From: DASQFI01 sp035633215
GTDB lineage: Bacteria > Acidobacteriota > Vicinamibacteria > Vicinamibacterales > SCN-69-37
Direction: 5' to 3'
NCBI GenBank assembly: GCA_035633215.1
Contig: DASQFI010000035.1
Location: forward strand, 1-26,060
Length of the DNA stretch: 26,060 bases
The notes under the pieces: model-generated
The model's database searches: none
What the model saw: the letters and a program-made list of their open reading frames with translations, nothing else
What the model was told of the DNA's origin: nothing
Part shown: piece by piece, positions 1 through 8,392 of the stretch
How positions within the stretch are numbered: the first letter of the stretch is position 1
Layout of the letters: each line of letters opens with the position of its first letter
Translations under genes and position numbers: made by a program

Positions 1-100
1 GGTCGACTGGTTCAACATGCGGCGGCTGCTCGAGCCGATCGGCTACGTGCCGCCCGCGGAGTACGAAGCGCAGTACTATCAGCAGGCGGCAGTCGCCTGA
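1..100 (+). CDS. IS3-family transposase (OrfB, integrase core), C-terminal fragment
   Basis: Reading from position 2, the last 32 codons give a peptide containing WFNMRRLLEPIGYVPPAEYE and then QYY, ending in TGA at 98-100. The motif (N/H)xRRLLEPIG.(I/V)PPAE.E..YY is the usual C-terminal end of IS3-family OrfB transposases, downstream of the DDE integrase core. The catalytic residues and the OrfA part are outside the window, so it is not possible to say whether the transposase is intact. Confidence 0.85.
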   Translation, partial: VDWFNMRRLLEPIGYVPPAEYEAQYYQQAAVA

Positions 101-139
101 GTCAACTAACTCGCTCTCCGAGATTCCCGGTACGATTCA
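1..139 (+). mobile_element. Right end of an IS3-family insertion sequence
   Basis: The window opens inside an IS3-type element. The transposase C-terminus ends at 100. About 40 bp further on, the sequence CCCGGTACGATTCA ends at 139, which fits the right terminal inverted repeat of IS3-family elements (they usually finish in ..TCA). The left end and the rest of the transposase lie outside the window, so the inverted repeat and any target duplication cannot be checked here. The nearby tRNA-Ser gene may be the reason for insertion in this neighbourhood, but that is only a guess. Confidence 0.6.
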
Positions 140-234
140 GACGCCGAATGAAGGAAGACACGGAGACTGGAACAAAACTGGAACTAGACTTCGAAGTTAT
201 GTCGCTAACTGTTTTATGCTCAGCTAGTTAAAGA

Positions 235-326
235 TGGCGGAGAGGGTGGGATTCGAACCCACGTGCCGCTTTTGGCGACAAGACGCTTTCGAGGCGCCCC
301 CGTTACGACCACTTCGGTACCTCTCC
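235..326 (-). tRNA. tRNA-Ser (anticodon CGA)
   Basis: On the minus strand the acceptor stem GGAGAGG (326-320) pairs with CCTCTCC (245-239), followed by discriminator G and an encoded CCA (237-235). The anticodon stem GGCGC/GCGTC closes the loop CTCGAAA, so the anticodon is CGA, reading serine codon UCG. The long variable arm between the anticodon stem and the GGTTCGAATCC T-arm gives the 92-nt length expected of a class II serine tRNA. Confidence 0.95.
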
Positions 327-334
327 GCACGGGT

Positions 335-369
335 AACTTCGAACTTCAAGCTTCGAATTTCGAACGAAA
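335..369. repeat. Heptanucleotide tandem repeat (consensus AACTTCG, about 4 units)
   Basis: Positions 335-362 read as four 7-nt units (AACTTCG, AACTTCA, AGCTTCG, AATTTCG) and then a decayed fifth. The block lies just 5' of tRNA-Ser (minus strand) and 3' of the membrane spermidine-synthase-like gene. Its AT content is higher than the flanks. No promoter is obvious in it. Similar 7-8 nt arrays occur at 10941, 13461, 22303 and 25805. Confidence 0.6.
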
Positions 370-437
370 CCCAAACATCCATTTTCGCCCAGAACCGCTG
401 ACGACGGAAGCCCGCCCCTCCACCAGGATCGGCCGGA

Positions 438-2684
438 TTACACGGTGCCCGGCAACGCGTGCGCCCGAACTGGCCGTCCAGAAAACGCCGACAGCAGATA
501 GAACCCGAGCGCGATGATCAGCAGATAGTTGAACCCGACGACCAGCGCGAGCGACTCGGCAAACCCGCCCGCCATCGCGCCGGCGATGTTCGAGCCGAAA
601 TCCACGTCGGGCTGCGAGCTCCGCCGGAAGAGCGCGCCGAAGACGATCCCGGCAAAGAAGATCGGCACGAAGACCACCGCGCACGAAACCACGACTTTCG
701 CCGATCCGGGCAGCGCGAGGAACTGGCTCATCGGCACGAAGACGTTCACGGCAAACGCCGCGACGAGCAGTGCGTAGTACGGCCAGAGATTCCGCGGCTT
801 GACCAGCAGCACGAAGAGATTGCTCGCGAGAATCATCACGAGAATCGCGAAGAAGACGATTGAATTGACGATCCACGTGGATCCGAAGAGCAACGCCATG
901 TGGACGACGCCCTTGGTCTCGAGGAGCATGAAGCCGGCGCCCAGAAAGAGCATCTGCCAGTTGATCCGAATCTGCCGGACCGGCGACATGACGTACAGGA
1001 ACCCGAGCGACAGCATCGCCAGCAGCGCGATATTCCGCAGATTGAGTGCCGGGATCACCCGGCCGCGAAGGTAGAGAAACGGCCAGTCATCCGTCGGGAC
1101 TCGATCGGCACGATCGATCTCGACCGCAGCCGGCGCGATCCGAAGCCAGCTCGCGGTCACAGCGTTTCCGCTGTTCGGCGGTTGGGTGCCGTACCCGTTG
1201 ACCGCCGCGTTGAGCGCCGGCCGGCTGTTGATCCAGAACGACTGCTTCGCCTGGAACTGCTGCCGGATCCCCCCGAGCGCCGGGTCGCGGCTGGCCAGGA
1301 TGAACGTCATGCGATGCGCCTGCGACTCTGCCGCGCCGATCCGATCGGCGTACGGAAGCGACATGACGACCGGCGGCGCTCCGAACGCCTGCTCGGCCAT
1401 CCGTCCGATGCGACCGACAATCCACCCCTGCCGGTAAAAGTTGTACCCGGCGAACACGCCGTTGGGCGCGAGGCGCGCGGCGATGTCGTGGAACGCCTGC
1501 TGGGTGAACAGAAAGCTCTCGAGGCGCAGGCTCGAATAGCCCGAGTGCAGCACCAGCGAATCCACGAGCGCGTACACGATCAGGTCGTATTGCCGATTCG
1601 TGTGCCCCAGGAAGTTCCGCCCATCGTCGATGTGCACCGTCACGCGCGGATCCTGGTACGGATGGTCGGGATGATTCGCGCGGCCGATCTCGTAGAGCGC
1701 CGGATCGATCTCGACCGCGTCCACGTGCTTCGCGCCATTGGCGAGCGCCGTGGCGACGTCGTTGCCTGAGCCGGCGCCGATGATCAGCACCTGCTCGAAC
1801 GGCTTCCGCCCGGCATCGCGGCTGAGCAGGTGCGGCAACAGATACGCCGGCGCCTCTCCCACCGGCACGATCTGCTGGTGGCTGATGTTGTTCGTGACGA
1901 TCATCCCGTGCGCCGGGATGTAGTGAATCTTGTAGTACGGCGACCAGAGCTGCATCCGGTACTCGAGCGAGCGCTGGAACGGCGCCCGGACCGACGCGTT
2001 GTAGCCGAACACCCCCATCACCAGAAGAATCGCGACGAGGCTGCCGACCTGAAGCGTCGTGCGGCGCGGCAGGAAATGAATCCAGATGCCGCCGACGATC
2101 GCGAACCAGAACAGCGGCGTGGTCCTGAGATACGACGCCGCCGCGAACGCGGCGATCCCGGCGAGACTGCCGGCGATGTTGCTGATGTACGCGACGAGCC
2201 GATCAGGGGCCGCGGTGAACGCCCGGCCCATGACCTGCCCGACCCCGGTGAAGACCAGCGCAATCAGGACGAAGAACACCGCCGCCAGCAGCTCGATCGG
2301 CACGACGAACGAGCCGATGTCACGCGCGACGAACTCGGTCCCGAAGTAGACCTGCTCCGGCGATCCCTGGCTGCCGACGTCGACGAGCACGCGTCCAAAC
2401 TGGCCGCGCGTCCAGAGCAGCACCACGGCCAGCGTCGTGACGAAAAGGAAGAGCGGGAGGACCACGCGGGTCCAGTCGCGCCGGCTCGACGCCGCCAGGC
2501 ACCCAACCGACATCCCCAGGAACGTCGCGAGCAGGATGATGTTGGTGAAAAAGGTGAGGAAGACAACCGTGCTGCCGAACCAGCGGATGCAGGCGAGCTC
2601 GAAGAGGAGCAGAAGAAAGCTCACCAGGAAGAGGTCGAGGTACGTGCGGCCGGCCCTCACTCCCGGCGGTTGCGTCGAGTTCAT
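438..2684 (-). CDS. Membrane-embedded spermidine synthase-like protein (SAM-binding fold with flanking TM segments)
   Basis: This is a 748-residue polytopic membrane protein with a cytosolic Rossmann domain like that of polyamine aminopropyltransferases. Residues 14-230 hold several hydrophobic segments. Residues 298-360 hold the nucleotide-binding loop GAGSGND (303-309), the acidic end of strand 2 (VEIDP, 324-328) and the DDGR motif (353-356) seen in spermidine synthases. The last ~200 residues again form a run of transmembrane segments. The ATG at 2684 is chosen over upstream codons because it follows the tadA stop by 2 nt, with AGGAGC upstream inside tadA. The longer reading frame to 2882 only shadows tadA. 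Fused forms of this kind are widespread in bacteria and their substrates are mostly unknown, so polyamine synthesis is not proven. It is last in the operon with tadA. Confidence 0.85.
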   Translation of the reverse strand: MNSTQPPGVRAGRTYLDLFLVSFLLLLFELACIRWFGSTVVFLTFFTNIILLATFLGMSVGCLAASSRRDWTRVVLPLFLFVTTLAVVLLWTRGQFGRVLVDVGSQGSPEQVYFGTEFVARDIGSFVVPIELLAAVFFVLIALVFTGVGQVMGRAFTAAPDRLVAYISNIAGSLAGIAAFAAASYLRTTPLFWFAIVGGIWIHFLPRRTTLQVGSLVAILLVMGVFGYNASVRAPFQRSLEYRMQLWSPYYKIHYIPAHGMIVTNNISHQQIVPVGEAPAYLLPHLLSRDAGRKPFEQVLIIGAGSGNDVATALANGAKHVDAVEIDPALYEIGRANHPDHPYQDPRVTVHIDDGRNFLGHTNRQYDLIVYALVDSLVLHSGYSSLRLESFLFTQQAFHDIAARLAPNGVFAGYNFYRQGWIVGRIGRMAEQAFGAPPVVMSLPYADRIGAAESQAHRMTFILASRDPALGGIRQQFQAKQSFWINSRPALNAAVNGYGTQPPNSGNAVTASWLRIAPAAVEIDRADRVPTDDWPFLYLRGRVIPALNLRNIALLAMLSLGFLYVMSPVRQIRINWQMLFLGAGFMLLETKGVVHMALLFGSTWIVNSIVFFAILVMILASNLFVLLVKPRNLWPYYALLVAAFAVNVFVPMSQFLALPGSAKVVVSCAVVFVPIFFAGIVFGALFRRSSQPDVDFGSNIAGAMAGGFAESLALVVGFNYLLIIALGFYLLSAFSGRPVRAHALPGTV

Positions 2685-2686
2685 TT

Positions 2687-3130
2687 CTACCGCCGCTCCT
2701 GGAAGAACCGGCGCATCAACTCCGCGCACTCCCCCGCCAGCACGCCCGAGACGATCGTCAGCCGATGATTGAGCGCCGGGTGCTCGTGCGCCTGCTGTGT
2801 CGATTCGATCGCCCCCGCTTTGGGTTCGGGAGTGCCGAAGACGAGCGTCGCAATACGCGCGTGGACCATCGCGCCGACGCACATGAGGCAGGGTTCGACA
2901 GTGACGTAGAGCGTCGCGCCGCTGAGCCGGTAGTTGCCGAGATGCCGGCCGGCGGCCCGCATCGCGACGATCTCGGCGTGCGCCGTCGCGTCGTGCGCCT
3001 GAATGGGTTGATTGTGTCCCCGGCCGACGATCTCGCCCTCGACGACGACAATGGCACCGATCGGGACTTCGCCGCGCTCGGCGGCCTGCGCGGCCTCAGT
3101 CACGGCCTCGTGCATGAATCGCTCATGCAC
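2687..3130 (-). CDS. tadA: tRNA-specific adenosine deaminase TadA
   Basis: TadA deaminates A34 to inosine in the anticodon of tRNA-Arg(ACG). The 147-residue protein has the zinc deaminase signature: HAE at 51-53 (His ligand and catalytic Glu) and PCLMC at 80-84 (two Cys ligands). The length and the ending FFQERR fit the family. It begins 7 nt after the stop of the beta-barrel gene and ends 2 nt before the next start, so it is translated from the same operon. Its known substrate tRNA-Arg(ACG) is encoded in this same window at 6469-6545. Confidence 0.95.
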   Translation of the reverse strand: MHERFMHEAVTEAAQAAERGEVPIGAIVVVEGEIVGRGHNQPIQAHDATAHAEIVAMRAAGRHLGNYRLSGATLYVTVEPCLMCVGAMVHARIATLVFGTPEPKAGAIESTQQAHEHPALNHRLTIVSGVLAGECAELMRRFFQERR

Positions 3131-3137
3131 GAAGGGC

Positions 3138-3875
3138 TCACTTTCTCACGCCAAACATCACCCTGGCGACAAAGCCGCCGAGGTCCGTCTCGCCGAATTC
3201 CCTCGAGACGCCGCCCTCGCCGAGTGCGTCAGGCACGAGGCGATATTGCAATTCGGCGCCCGCGTAGATGAGCTTCCAGACCGTGACGTCGACGCCGCCA
3301 AACATCGAATAGCCAGTGAAGGACTCGCGGCTGTCGTCGTCGGGGCCGGCAAATTGCGACGTCTCCCGGTAACTGACAAACAGCAGCCCCCCGCCGCCAT
3401 ACGCGTTGTAGCGGCCCAGGCGGTCGAGCGGCACCCGCCATCCGCCGCCGATCTCCGTCGTGTTGAGCTTCAGTTCGAGCGCGATGTTGAGCGGAAGCGC
3501 CTCCTCATTCACGATCGCGACGCGGGTGCCGCTCTCGCTGGTCTTCGAGAACGTCACGCGCGCGAAGAGCCCGCGAAAGAGGTTGAAGCCCCCAGCGCCA
3601 AAGCCGACGCCACGAAGCTGCGACGTCTCGAAGACGGCGTCGAACGTGTCCTTGGCTGTCATCCACTCGCTGTCGAAGAGACCGAATGCGCCGACGCCCG
3701 GCTTGGGATTGCGTCGCGGCACGACCGGCTTGGGCTGAGGCTTGGCCGGCGGTGGCGGAGGTTTCGGCTGCACCTGCTGATCGGCGGATGGATCCGCGAC
3801 GGGCTGCGCCCTGACGGGCAGCGTCGACACGGCCATCGTCACCAGAACAGTCAGGGCGATCGCGAGATGACGCAT
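3138..3875 (-). CDS. Predicted outer-membrane beta-barrel protein
   Basis: A 245-residue exported protein. Residues 1-23 form a signal peptide ending VRAQ. Next is a proline/lysine-rich linker (about residues 30-55). The remaining ~180 residues alternate polar and hydrophobic residues, with Gly and aromatics (GFGAGGFNLFRGLF, GGGWRVPLDRLG, YNAYGGGGLLFVSY, YAGAELQYRLVP), and the chain ends VARVMFGVRK. This is the pattern of small OmpA-like or OmpW-like barrels, but no specific family is recognised. It starts 5 nt after the stop of the subtilisin-like protease and is surely co-transcribed with it. A role in protease secretion or anchoring is possible but unproven. Confidence 0.7.
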   Translation of the reverse strand: MRHLAIALTVLVTMAVSTLPVRAQPVADPSADQQVQPKPPPPPAKPQPKPVVPRRNPKPGVGAFGLFDSEWMTAKDTFDAVFETSQLRGVGFGAGGFNLFRGLFARVTFSKTSESGTRVAIVNEEALPLNIALELKLNTTEIGGGWRVPLDRLGRYNAYGGGGLLFVSYRETSQFAGPDDDSRESFTGYSMFGGVDVTVWKLIYAGAELQYRLVPDALGEGGVSREFGETDLGGFVARVMFGVRK

Positions 3876-3880
3876 GGGCC

Positions 3881-5458
3881 CTACTTTCGAATGCCGAGAC
3901 CGAACAAGGCGGCTCGCGGCTGAATGAGGCCGTACCCGAAGTCGTTGTCCTTGCCCGGAGCGCCGATGTCCTTGGCGGTCGCCCGGATGATGGCCTCGAC
4001 CTGGGCCGGCGTGATGCCCGGGCGCTGGCTGATGATGAGCGCCGCCAGACCGGCGACGTGCGGGGTCGCCATGGACGTCCCCTGGCTTCCAAACACGCCG
4101 AATAGGGTGAAGTTTGGCGAAACCGAATTGTGACCCGGCTCCGCGAGCGTCGTCTGGAAGATGAAATCGCCGAGATCACCGCCCGGCGCGGCAATCTCGC
4201 AATGCGACCCGGTGCTCGAGTATGAAGCCCGGGTCGCCAGCGACCTGCCGACGGCCGCCACCGACATCGCGCCCTGGAAGAGCTCGGCGTACTTCGCGGG
4301 ATAGACGGTCGGATTGAGGTCCTCGAACAGGTTCCCCATCGCGATCGCGATAAATGCGCCCCGTCGCACGGCGAAGTCGAGCGCATCGCGCAGCCGAGTC
4401 GAGGCGAACTCGGCGCCGAGGCTGAGGTTGATGACCTTGGCCCCCTGCTCGGCGGCGTATTCGACGCCTTGGGCGACATCCATGAACGTACAGCCTGGAT
4501 CGTCTTCGTCCGCTCGTCCGGGAATGTTGAGCGACGATCGAATGATCTGCTCGTCCCAGAAGCCTGTGCACACTTTGACGGGCATGACCACCACGTTGTA
4601 CGCGATGCCCGCCGCGCGCGACATGTCGTTCGTCGCCTCCGCGATCGTCGACGCGACGTGGGTGCCGTGGCCGTCGACATCGAGGACCGCGCCGTCCCAG
4701 AACGCGAAATCGCGCGACCGCGTGTGACGGCTCGCAGGCAGGCCTGGACTGATCGCGAACGGCATGCTGATGGTCCGAATCGAGGAACCATCCCAGTACG
4801 GGAAGTTGAAACTCTGGTTCACCGTCGTCACACCGGTGTCGACGACGGCGACGATGACGTCGGAGCTCGCGCCGGGATTGATGTCCCAGGCGCGGGGCAT
4901 GTCGAGGGCCGACAGATTCCATTGCGCGGAATACGCGGGGTCGTTCGGCGTGGCGGCCGGGTGCGCCTCGTTGACATCCAGCGGAACCGCGTTGCTGACC
5001 GGCCTGATCCGCACGAGGTAGTTCGGCTCGGCGTACTCGACTTCAGGCTGGGCGTTGAGCTGCCGGGCGAGAACGCGCGCGTCAGGCTCAGTCGGGTCGT
5101 ATAGCAGCGCGACGTTCCGGTGCCACTCGAGATCGCTCACGCTCGGCCGGCTGCGGAGCGCCGTCAACGCACGCTGCCGGCGCACGGACGTCATCCCGTC
5201 CCGGAATTTGACGATCACCTCGCCGGGCACGTAGTCGAGGCGGCGCTGGCGCGCTTCGATCAACGCGCGTGCGCGCGCCGGGCTCCGACGCAGGACCGAC
5301 CGCGCCTGCGGGTCGCGTGGAACCGCCGCACCCAGACCCGCCTGGCGCTGAGCGGCGGCCGCGGTCGTCCGCGGCGAATCAGGCAGCGCCAGCAGCGCGA
5401 CCGCGCCGATCACAGACAGCGCAGTACGCACCCAGGCCGAGAAACGCGGAAGCAGCAT
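3881..5458 (-). CDS. Secreted subtilisin-like serine protease (peptidase S8)
   Basis: A 525-residue preproprotein. Residues 1-37 form a long signal peptide. Residues 75-150 (YVPGEVIVKF ... EYAEPNY) form an I9-like inhibitor prodomain. The catalytic domain spans about 175-520, with the full triad: Asp207 in VAVVDTG, His264 in DGHGTHVA, and Ser462 in GTSMATPHVAG. Asn376 (AMGN) is the likely oxyanion residue. The ATG at 5458 is preceded by GGAGG four nt upstream. There is no C-terminal sorting or beta-barrel domain, so it is expected to be a periplasmic or released protease. It is first in the operon with the beta-barrel protein, tadA and the membrane spermidine-synthase-like gene. Confidence 0.93.
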   Translation of the reverse strand: MLLPRFSAWVRTALSVIGAVALLALPDSPRTTAAAAQRQAGLGAAVPRDPQARSVLRRSPARARALIEARQRRLDYVPGEVIVKFRDGMTSVRRQRALTALRSRPSVSDLEWHRNVALLYDPTEPDARVLARQLNAQPEVEYAEPNYLVRIRPVSNAVPLDVNEAHPAATPNDPAYSAQWNLSALDMPRAWDINPGASSDVIVAVVDTGVTTVNQSFNFPYWDGSSIRTISMPFAISPGLPASRHTRSRDFAFWDGAVLDVDGHGTHVASTIAEATNDMSRAAGIAYNVVVMPVKVCTGFWDEQIIRSSLNIPGRADEDDPGCTFMDVAQGVEYAAEQGAKVINLSLGAEFASTRLRDALDFAVRRGAFIAIAMGNLFEDLNPTVYPAKYAELFQGAMSVAAVGRSLATRASYSSTGSHCEIAAPGGDLGDFIFQTTLAEPGHNSVSPNFTLFGVFGSQGTSMATPHVAGLAALIISQRPGITPAQVEAIIRATAKDIGAPGKDNDFGYGLIQPRAALFGLGIRK

Positions 5459-5462
5459 ACGA

Positions 5463-5496
5463 CCTCCGGAATCAACTATAGCCGGGCTTCCGCCCG
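5463..5496 (-). promoter_or_regulatory. Leader of the protease operon: SD, -10-like box and small hairpin
   Basis: On the minus strand, GGAGG (5467-5463) lies 4 nt before the ATG. A TATAGT box (5479-5474) lies upstream of it and could be a -10 element; no good -35 is visible. A short hairpin (CGGGC/GCCCG, 5483-5496, loop TTCC) sits just upstream, between the PhzF-like stop and this box. It may act as a weak terminator for the PhzF-like gene, although there is no T-tract. Confidence 0.4.
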
Positions 5497-5524
5497 CGCT
5501 TGTACAGGCAAAGGCAGAAGGGTC

Positions 5525-6316
5525 TTAGTCAACCAGTTCGCCGCGCATGACGGTCACGGCCTGGCCGGCGAGCCGCACCCGATCGCCATCGAGCGTGACC
5601 CGCATCGTGCCGCCGCGCGACGAAACTTGCCGGGCCACGAGGGATGTCTTTCCGAGCCGCGCGCTCCAGAACGGCGTGAGGCAGCAGTGCGCCGAGCCTG
5701 TCACCGGATCCTCGTCGATGCCGGAGCCGGGCGCGAAGAATCGCGAGACGAAGTCGAGTCCCGGTGTGGTCGCCGCGCTCGTCACCATGACGCCCCGCAC
5801 GGGCAACTCCCGCAGCCGGCTGAAGTCGGGGCGGAGATTTCTCACGATCGCTTCGTTCTCGACTTCGACGAGGTAGTCGAAGCGACTTTTCCCGACGAAT
5901 CGGGGCGACACCCCGAGTGCCGCGGCAAGCCCTTCAGGCGCCGGTACCGGACTGGCCGGCGTGGCTGGAAAGTTCAGCTCGATCCAGTCGTCGAGCTTGC
6001 GCGCGGTCAGGAGTCCGCTCTTCGTGTGAAAGTTGGCGACGTCGCCGGCCGGAAGGTGGCCACCTTCCCACAATGCGTGCGCACTCGCGAGCGTCGCATG
6101 CCCGCAGAGATCCACCTCGACCGCGGGCGTGAACCAGCGAAGATCGAAGCCGGAGTCGCGCCGAACCAGAAACGCCGTTTCCGACAGATTCATCTCGCGC
6201 GCAACGTTCTGCATCCAGACCGCATCGCGGGGCGCGGGCAGGACGCACACTGCGGCAGGATTGCCTTCAAAGGGTTGGGATGTAAATGCGTCGACTTGAA
6301 TGACGGTCAGGGACAT
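5525..6316 (-). CDS. PhzF-family isomerase/epimerase-like protein
   Basis: A 263-residue PhzF-fold protein. The start MSLTVIQVDAFTSQPFEGNP with the catalytic Glu in MNLSETAF (Glu46) is diagnostic of the family, as are CGHATLASAH and DEDPVTGSAHC further on. True PhzF isomerises trans-2,3-dihydro-3-hydroxyanthranilate in phenazine synthesis. Nothing else for phenazines is present here, so this is a family member of unknown substrate. An in-frame ATG lies three codons upstream (6325), but MSLTV matches the family start better. It is monocistronic, set between the protease operon and tRNA-Arg. Confidence 0.88.
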   Translation of the reverse strand: MSLTVIQVDAFTSQPFEGNPAAVCVLPAPRDAVWMQNVAREMNLSETAFLVRRDSGFDLRWFTPAVEVDLCGHATLASAHALWEGGHLPAGDVANFHTKSGLLTARKLDDWIELNFPATPASPVPAPEGLAAALGVSPRFVGKSRFDYLVEVENEAIVRNLRPDFSRLRELPVRGVMVTSAATTPGLDFVSRFFAPGSGIDEDPVTGSAHCCLTPFWSARLGKTSLVARQVSSRGGTMRVTLDGDRVRLAGQAVTVMRGELVD

Positions 6317-6468
6317 TCCACACACCGAGAGTCAGAGTTCTGGAACTTCAACGAGAGGTAGCGAACGAGCAAAGCGAGTGAGCCCGCGCGAACGGAGTGG
6401 GGATCGTGGGGCCCCGCGAGTGAGCGCGTTGGGGGGCGCGCGGGGGCGAAGCCCCCCGCACTAATATT
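6317..6468. other. Intergenic spacer with G/C-rich low-complexity repeats and a hairpin
   Basis: This 150-bp stretch between the PhzF-like gene and tRNA-Arg has no gene. It holds imperfect repeats of the type GCGAACGAGC / GCGAGTGAGC / GCGCGAACGGAG (6361-6430), a GGGGCCCC palindrome near 6410, and a perfect hairpin GGGGGC-gaa-GCCCCC (6442-6456). On the minus strand the hairpin lies 12 nt past the tRNA-Arg CCA end and could help terminate or process that transcript. It lacks a T-tract. Confidence 0.45.
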
Positions 6469-6545
6469 TGGCGCGCCCTGCAGGACTCGAACCTGCGACC
6501 TCCTGGTTCGTAGCCAGGCGCTCTATCCATCTGGGCTAAGGGCGC
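6469..6545 (-). tRNA. tRNA-Arg (anticodon ACG)
   Basis: On the minus strand the acceptor stem GCGCCCT (6545-6539) pairs with AGGGCGC (6479-6473), followed by G and an encoded CCA (6471-6469). The anticodon stem CCTGG/CCAGG closes the loop CTACGAA, giving anticodon ACG. The T-arm has GGTTCGAGTCC. This is the standard substrate of TadA, which converts A34 to inosine so that CGU, CGC and CGA are read. Confidence 0.96.
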
Positions 6546-6555
6546 GCAAACGATC

Positions 6556-6561
6556 ATTATA
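6556..6561 (-). promoter_or_regulatory. -10 box of the tRNA-Arg promoter
   Basis: A perfect TATAAT lies on the minus strand (6561-6556), ten bases before the mature 5' end of tRNA-Arg. This is the expected position for a tRNA promoter. The -35 region falls at the 3' end of the GH3 gene and is a poor match to consensus. Confidence 0.55.
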
Positions 6562-6564
6562 GCC

Positions 6565-8376
6565 TCACCTCACGATGCCCCAGCCGGCCTCGAACATGCC
6601 TGGCAGGGCGATCGGGAGGCGGCCGCTGATCGGCGCGTCGCCTGTCAGCGCGCGGACGGCTGACGCCTCAGCGAGATCGTAGAAGTCGTACGTGAGAAGC
6701 ACGGCGGGAAGCGACGGCAGCCCAAGCGGGACGTACGGGTTGCCGAAGAACACGGTCACGAACGGCTTCGGCGTATTCGTCGTCGTCCTCGCGAGATCCG
6801 AGAGCAGCCGGACGAGCGCCGGCGCGAGATCCATCCGGCCGCTGCCGGAGGACGCACGGACGAACACCGACGCCACGATCGCGTCGTAGCGCCCGGCGGA
6901 GGCGCGGACGAGCTCGAGTTCGGAGGTCGTGGATCGATCGGAAAGCTCGATCGCTGTCGTACCCGGCCATCGCTGCCGAAGCTCGGCGAGAAACGTCCGG
7001 CTTGGCGCGGCAATCCGCCATCCTGACTGGTAGTCGAGGATGGACAGGTACAGCACCGACGCTTCCCGCGGGACGCGCAGCGGAACCTGGTTGCGCTCGT
7101 CCTTCACGAGCGTGATCGAACGTTTGCTCAGCTCCTGCGCGACGGCCGCGTGCGCCCGACCGCCGACGATCTTCGGCAGATCGTCGAGTGGCACCACACG
7201 TGTCTTGTGCAGACCGAGCCGTGCCTTCGCGACAAGCACGCGTCGCACCGACGCATCCAGCTGCGCCTGCGGAATGTCTCCCTTCTCCACCGCGGACCTG
7301 ATCGCCGCGACGGCCGCCGCGTCATCGGGGGAGTGGAGCACGACGTCGTTGCCGGCCTTGATCGCCCGGACGGCGGCGTCGCCCGGGGAGAGCCGGTGAG
7401 CCACGGCATCCATCCCCATCGAATCCGTGTAGATGAGGCCCTCGAACTTCAACTCACCCCTGAGCAGACCGGTGACGATCGGCATGCTCAGCGTGGCCGG
7501 ACTGAACTCAGCCGGGTCGAGCGCCGGCAACTGGATGTGCGCGGTCATCACCGCATCTGCGCCGGCCGCAATGCCGGATCGGAACGGCGCCAGCTCCACG
7601 TCGTTCAACCGGTCGCGTGGATGATTGATGATCGGCAGGCCAAGGTGCGAGTCGACATCCGTATCGCCGTGCCCGGGAAAGTGTTTCAGCGTGGCGAGCA
7701 TACCGCCGGCGTGCATGCCGCGCACGTACGCGCTCGCGAGCCGGCCCACCGCATCCGGCTTCTCGCCAAACGCCCGTGTATTGATGACCGGGTTGCGTGG
7801 ATTGTTGTTCACGTCGGCAATCGGCGCGAAGTTCACGTGCACACCCAACGCGCGCGCTTCGAGCGCGGTGATCCGGGCGGCGTCGAACGCGAGCCGCTCG
7901 TCGTTGGCGGCTCCGACCGCCATGGCGCGCGGAAACACCGTTGCGCCCTGAATGCGGAATCCGGCGCCAGCCTCGAAATCCGCCGTATTCAACAGCGGGA
8001 TCGCCGACAGCGATTGCAGCCGGTTCAGCAGCGACGCGGCCTCGAGGGGCTGCCCGAGAATCACGCTGCCATAGTTGTTATTGAGCAGCACCCTTGGGAC
8101 GGGCTCGGCACCACCAAAGACGTGAAAGCCGCCCAGGCGCAGGTCTCTCACTTTCCGGGAGAGGGTATCGAAGGTGTCCGTGTCACTGGAGAGGTATGTC
8201 GAGTCGATCGATGACACCACCAGTTGACCGACTTTCTCCGGCAGGGACATTTTCTTGAACGTTTCGTCCACCCACCGGGCGGCGATTTTGTCGATCGTCT
8301 CCGGAAGGGGCGCCTGGGTCGAGGACGCCGCCACCACGAAACCCGCGAGAAGGGCCGTCACGACGGCTCGGAACAT
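6565..8376 (-). CDS. Secreted glycoside hydrolase family 3 protein (beta-N-acetylhexosaminidase type)
   Basis: A 603-residue two-domain GH3 enzyme. Residues 1-21 form a signal peptide. The catalytic TIM barrel (about 30-365) carries the NagZ-type signature KHFPGHG (231-237) followed by DTDVDSH, which supplies the His of the His/Asp acid-base pair. The nucleophile Asp318 is in IYTDSMGM. The GH3 C-terminal domain covers about 390-600. The likely reaction is release of N-acetylglucosamine from peptidoglycan fragments or chitin-type sugars. The ATG at 8376 is preferred because AGAGG lies 10 nt upstream. An ATG at 8394 has no SD, and the longer frame to 8661 only overlaps moaB. It is divergent from moaB, with only ~16 bp between the starts. 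Confidence 0.88.
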   Translation of the reverse strand: MFRAVVTALLAGFVVAASSTQAPLPETIDKIAARWVDETFKKMSLPEKVGQLVVSSIDSTYLSSDTDTFDTLSRKVRDLRLGGFHVFGGAEPVPRVLLNNNYGSVILGQPLEAASLLNRLQSLSAIPLLNTADFEAGAGFRIQGATVFPRAMAVGAANDERLAFDAARITALEARALGVHVNFAPIADVNNNPRNPVINTRAFGEKPDAVGRLASAYVRGMHAGGMLATLKHFPGHGDTDVDSHLGLPIINHPRDRLNDVELAPFRSGIAAGADAVMTAHIQLPALDPAEFSPATLSMPIVTGLLRGELKFEGLIYTDSMGMDAVAHRLSPGDAAVRAIKAGNDVVLHSPDDAAAVAAIRSAVEKGDIPQAQLDASVRRVLVAKARLGLHKTRVVPLDDLPKIVGGRAHAAVAQELSKRSITLVKDERNQVPLRVPREASVLYLSILDYQSGWRIAAPSRTFLAELRQRWPGTTAIELSDRSTTSELELVRASAGRYDAIVASVFVRASSGSGRMDLAPALVRLLSDLARTTTNTPKPFVTVFFGNPYVPLGLPSLPAVLLTYDFYDLAEASAVRALTGDAPISGRLPIALPGMFEAGWGIVR

Positions 8377-8392
8377 AGGCAATAATCCTCTC

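Noticed and set aside
900..1769. Long open frame on the plus strand opposite the membrane spermidine-synthase-like gene
   Set aside because: Composition is Arg/Asp/Pro-rich nonsense typical of an antisense frame in GC-rich DNA; the opposite strand has clear family motifs.
5525..6316. Phenazine biosynthesis locus
   Set aside because: Only a single PhzF-family protein is present; the family is widespread in bacteria that make no phenazines.
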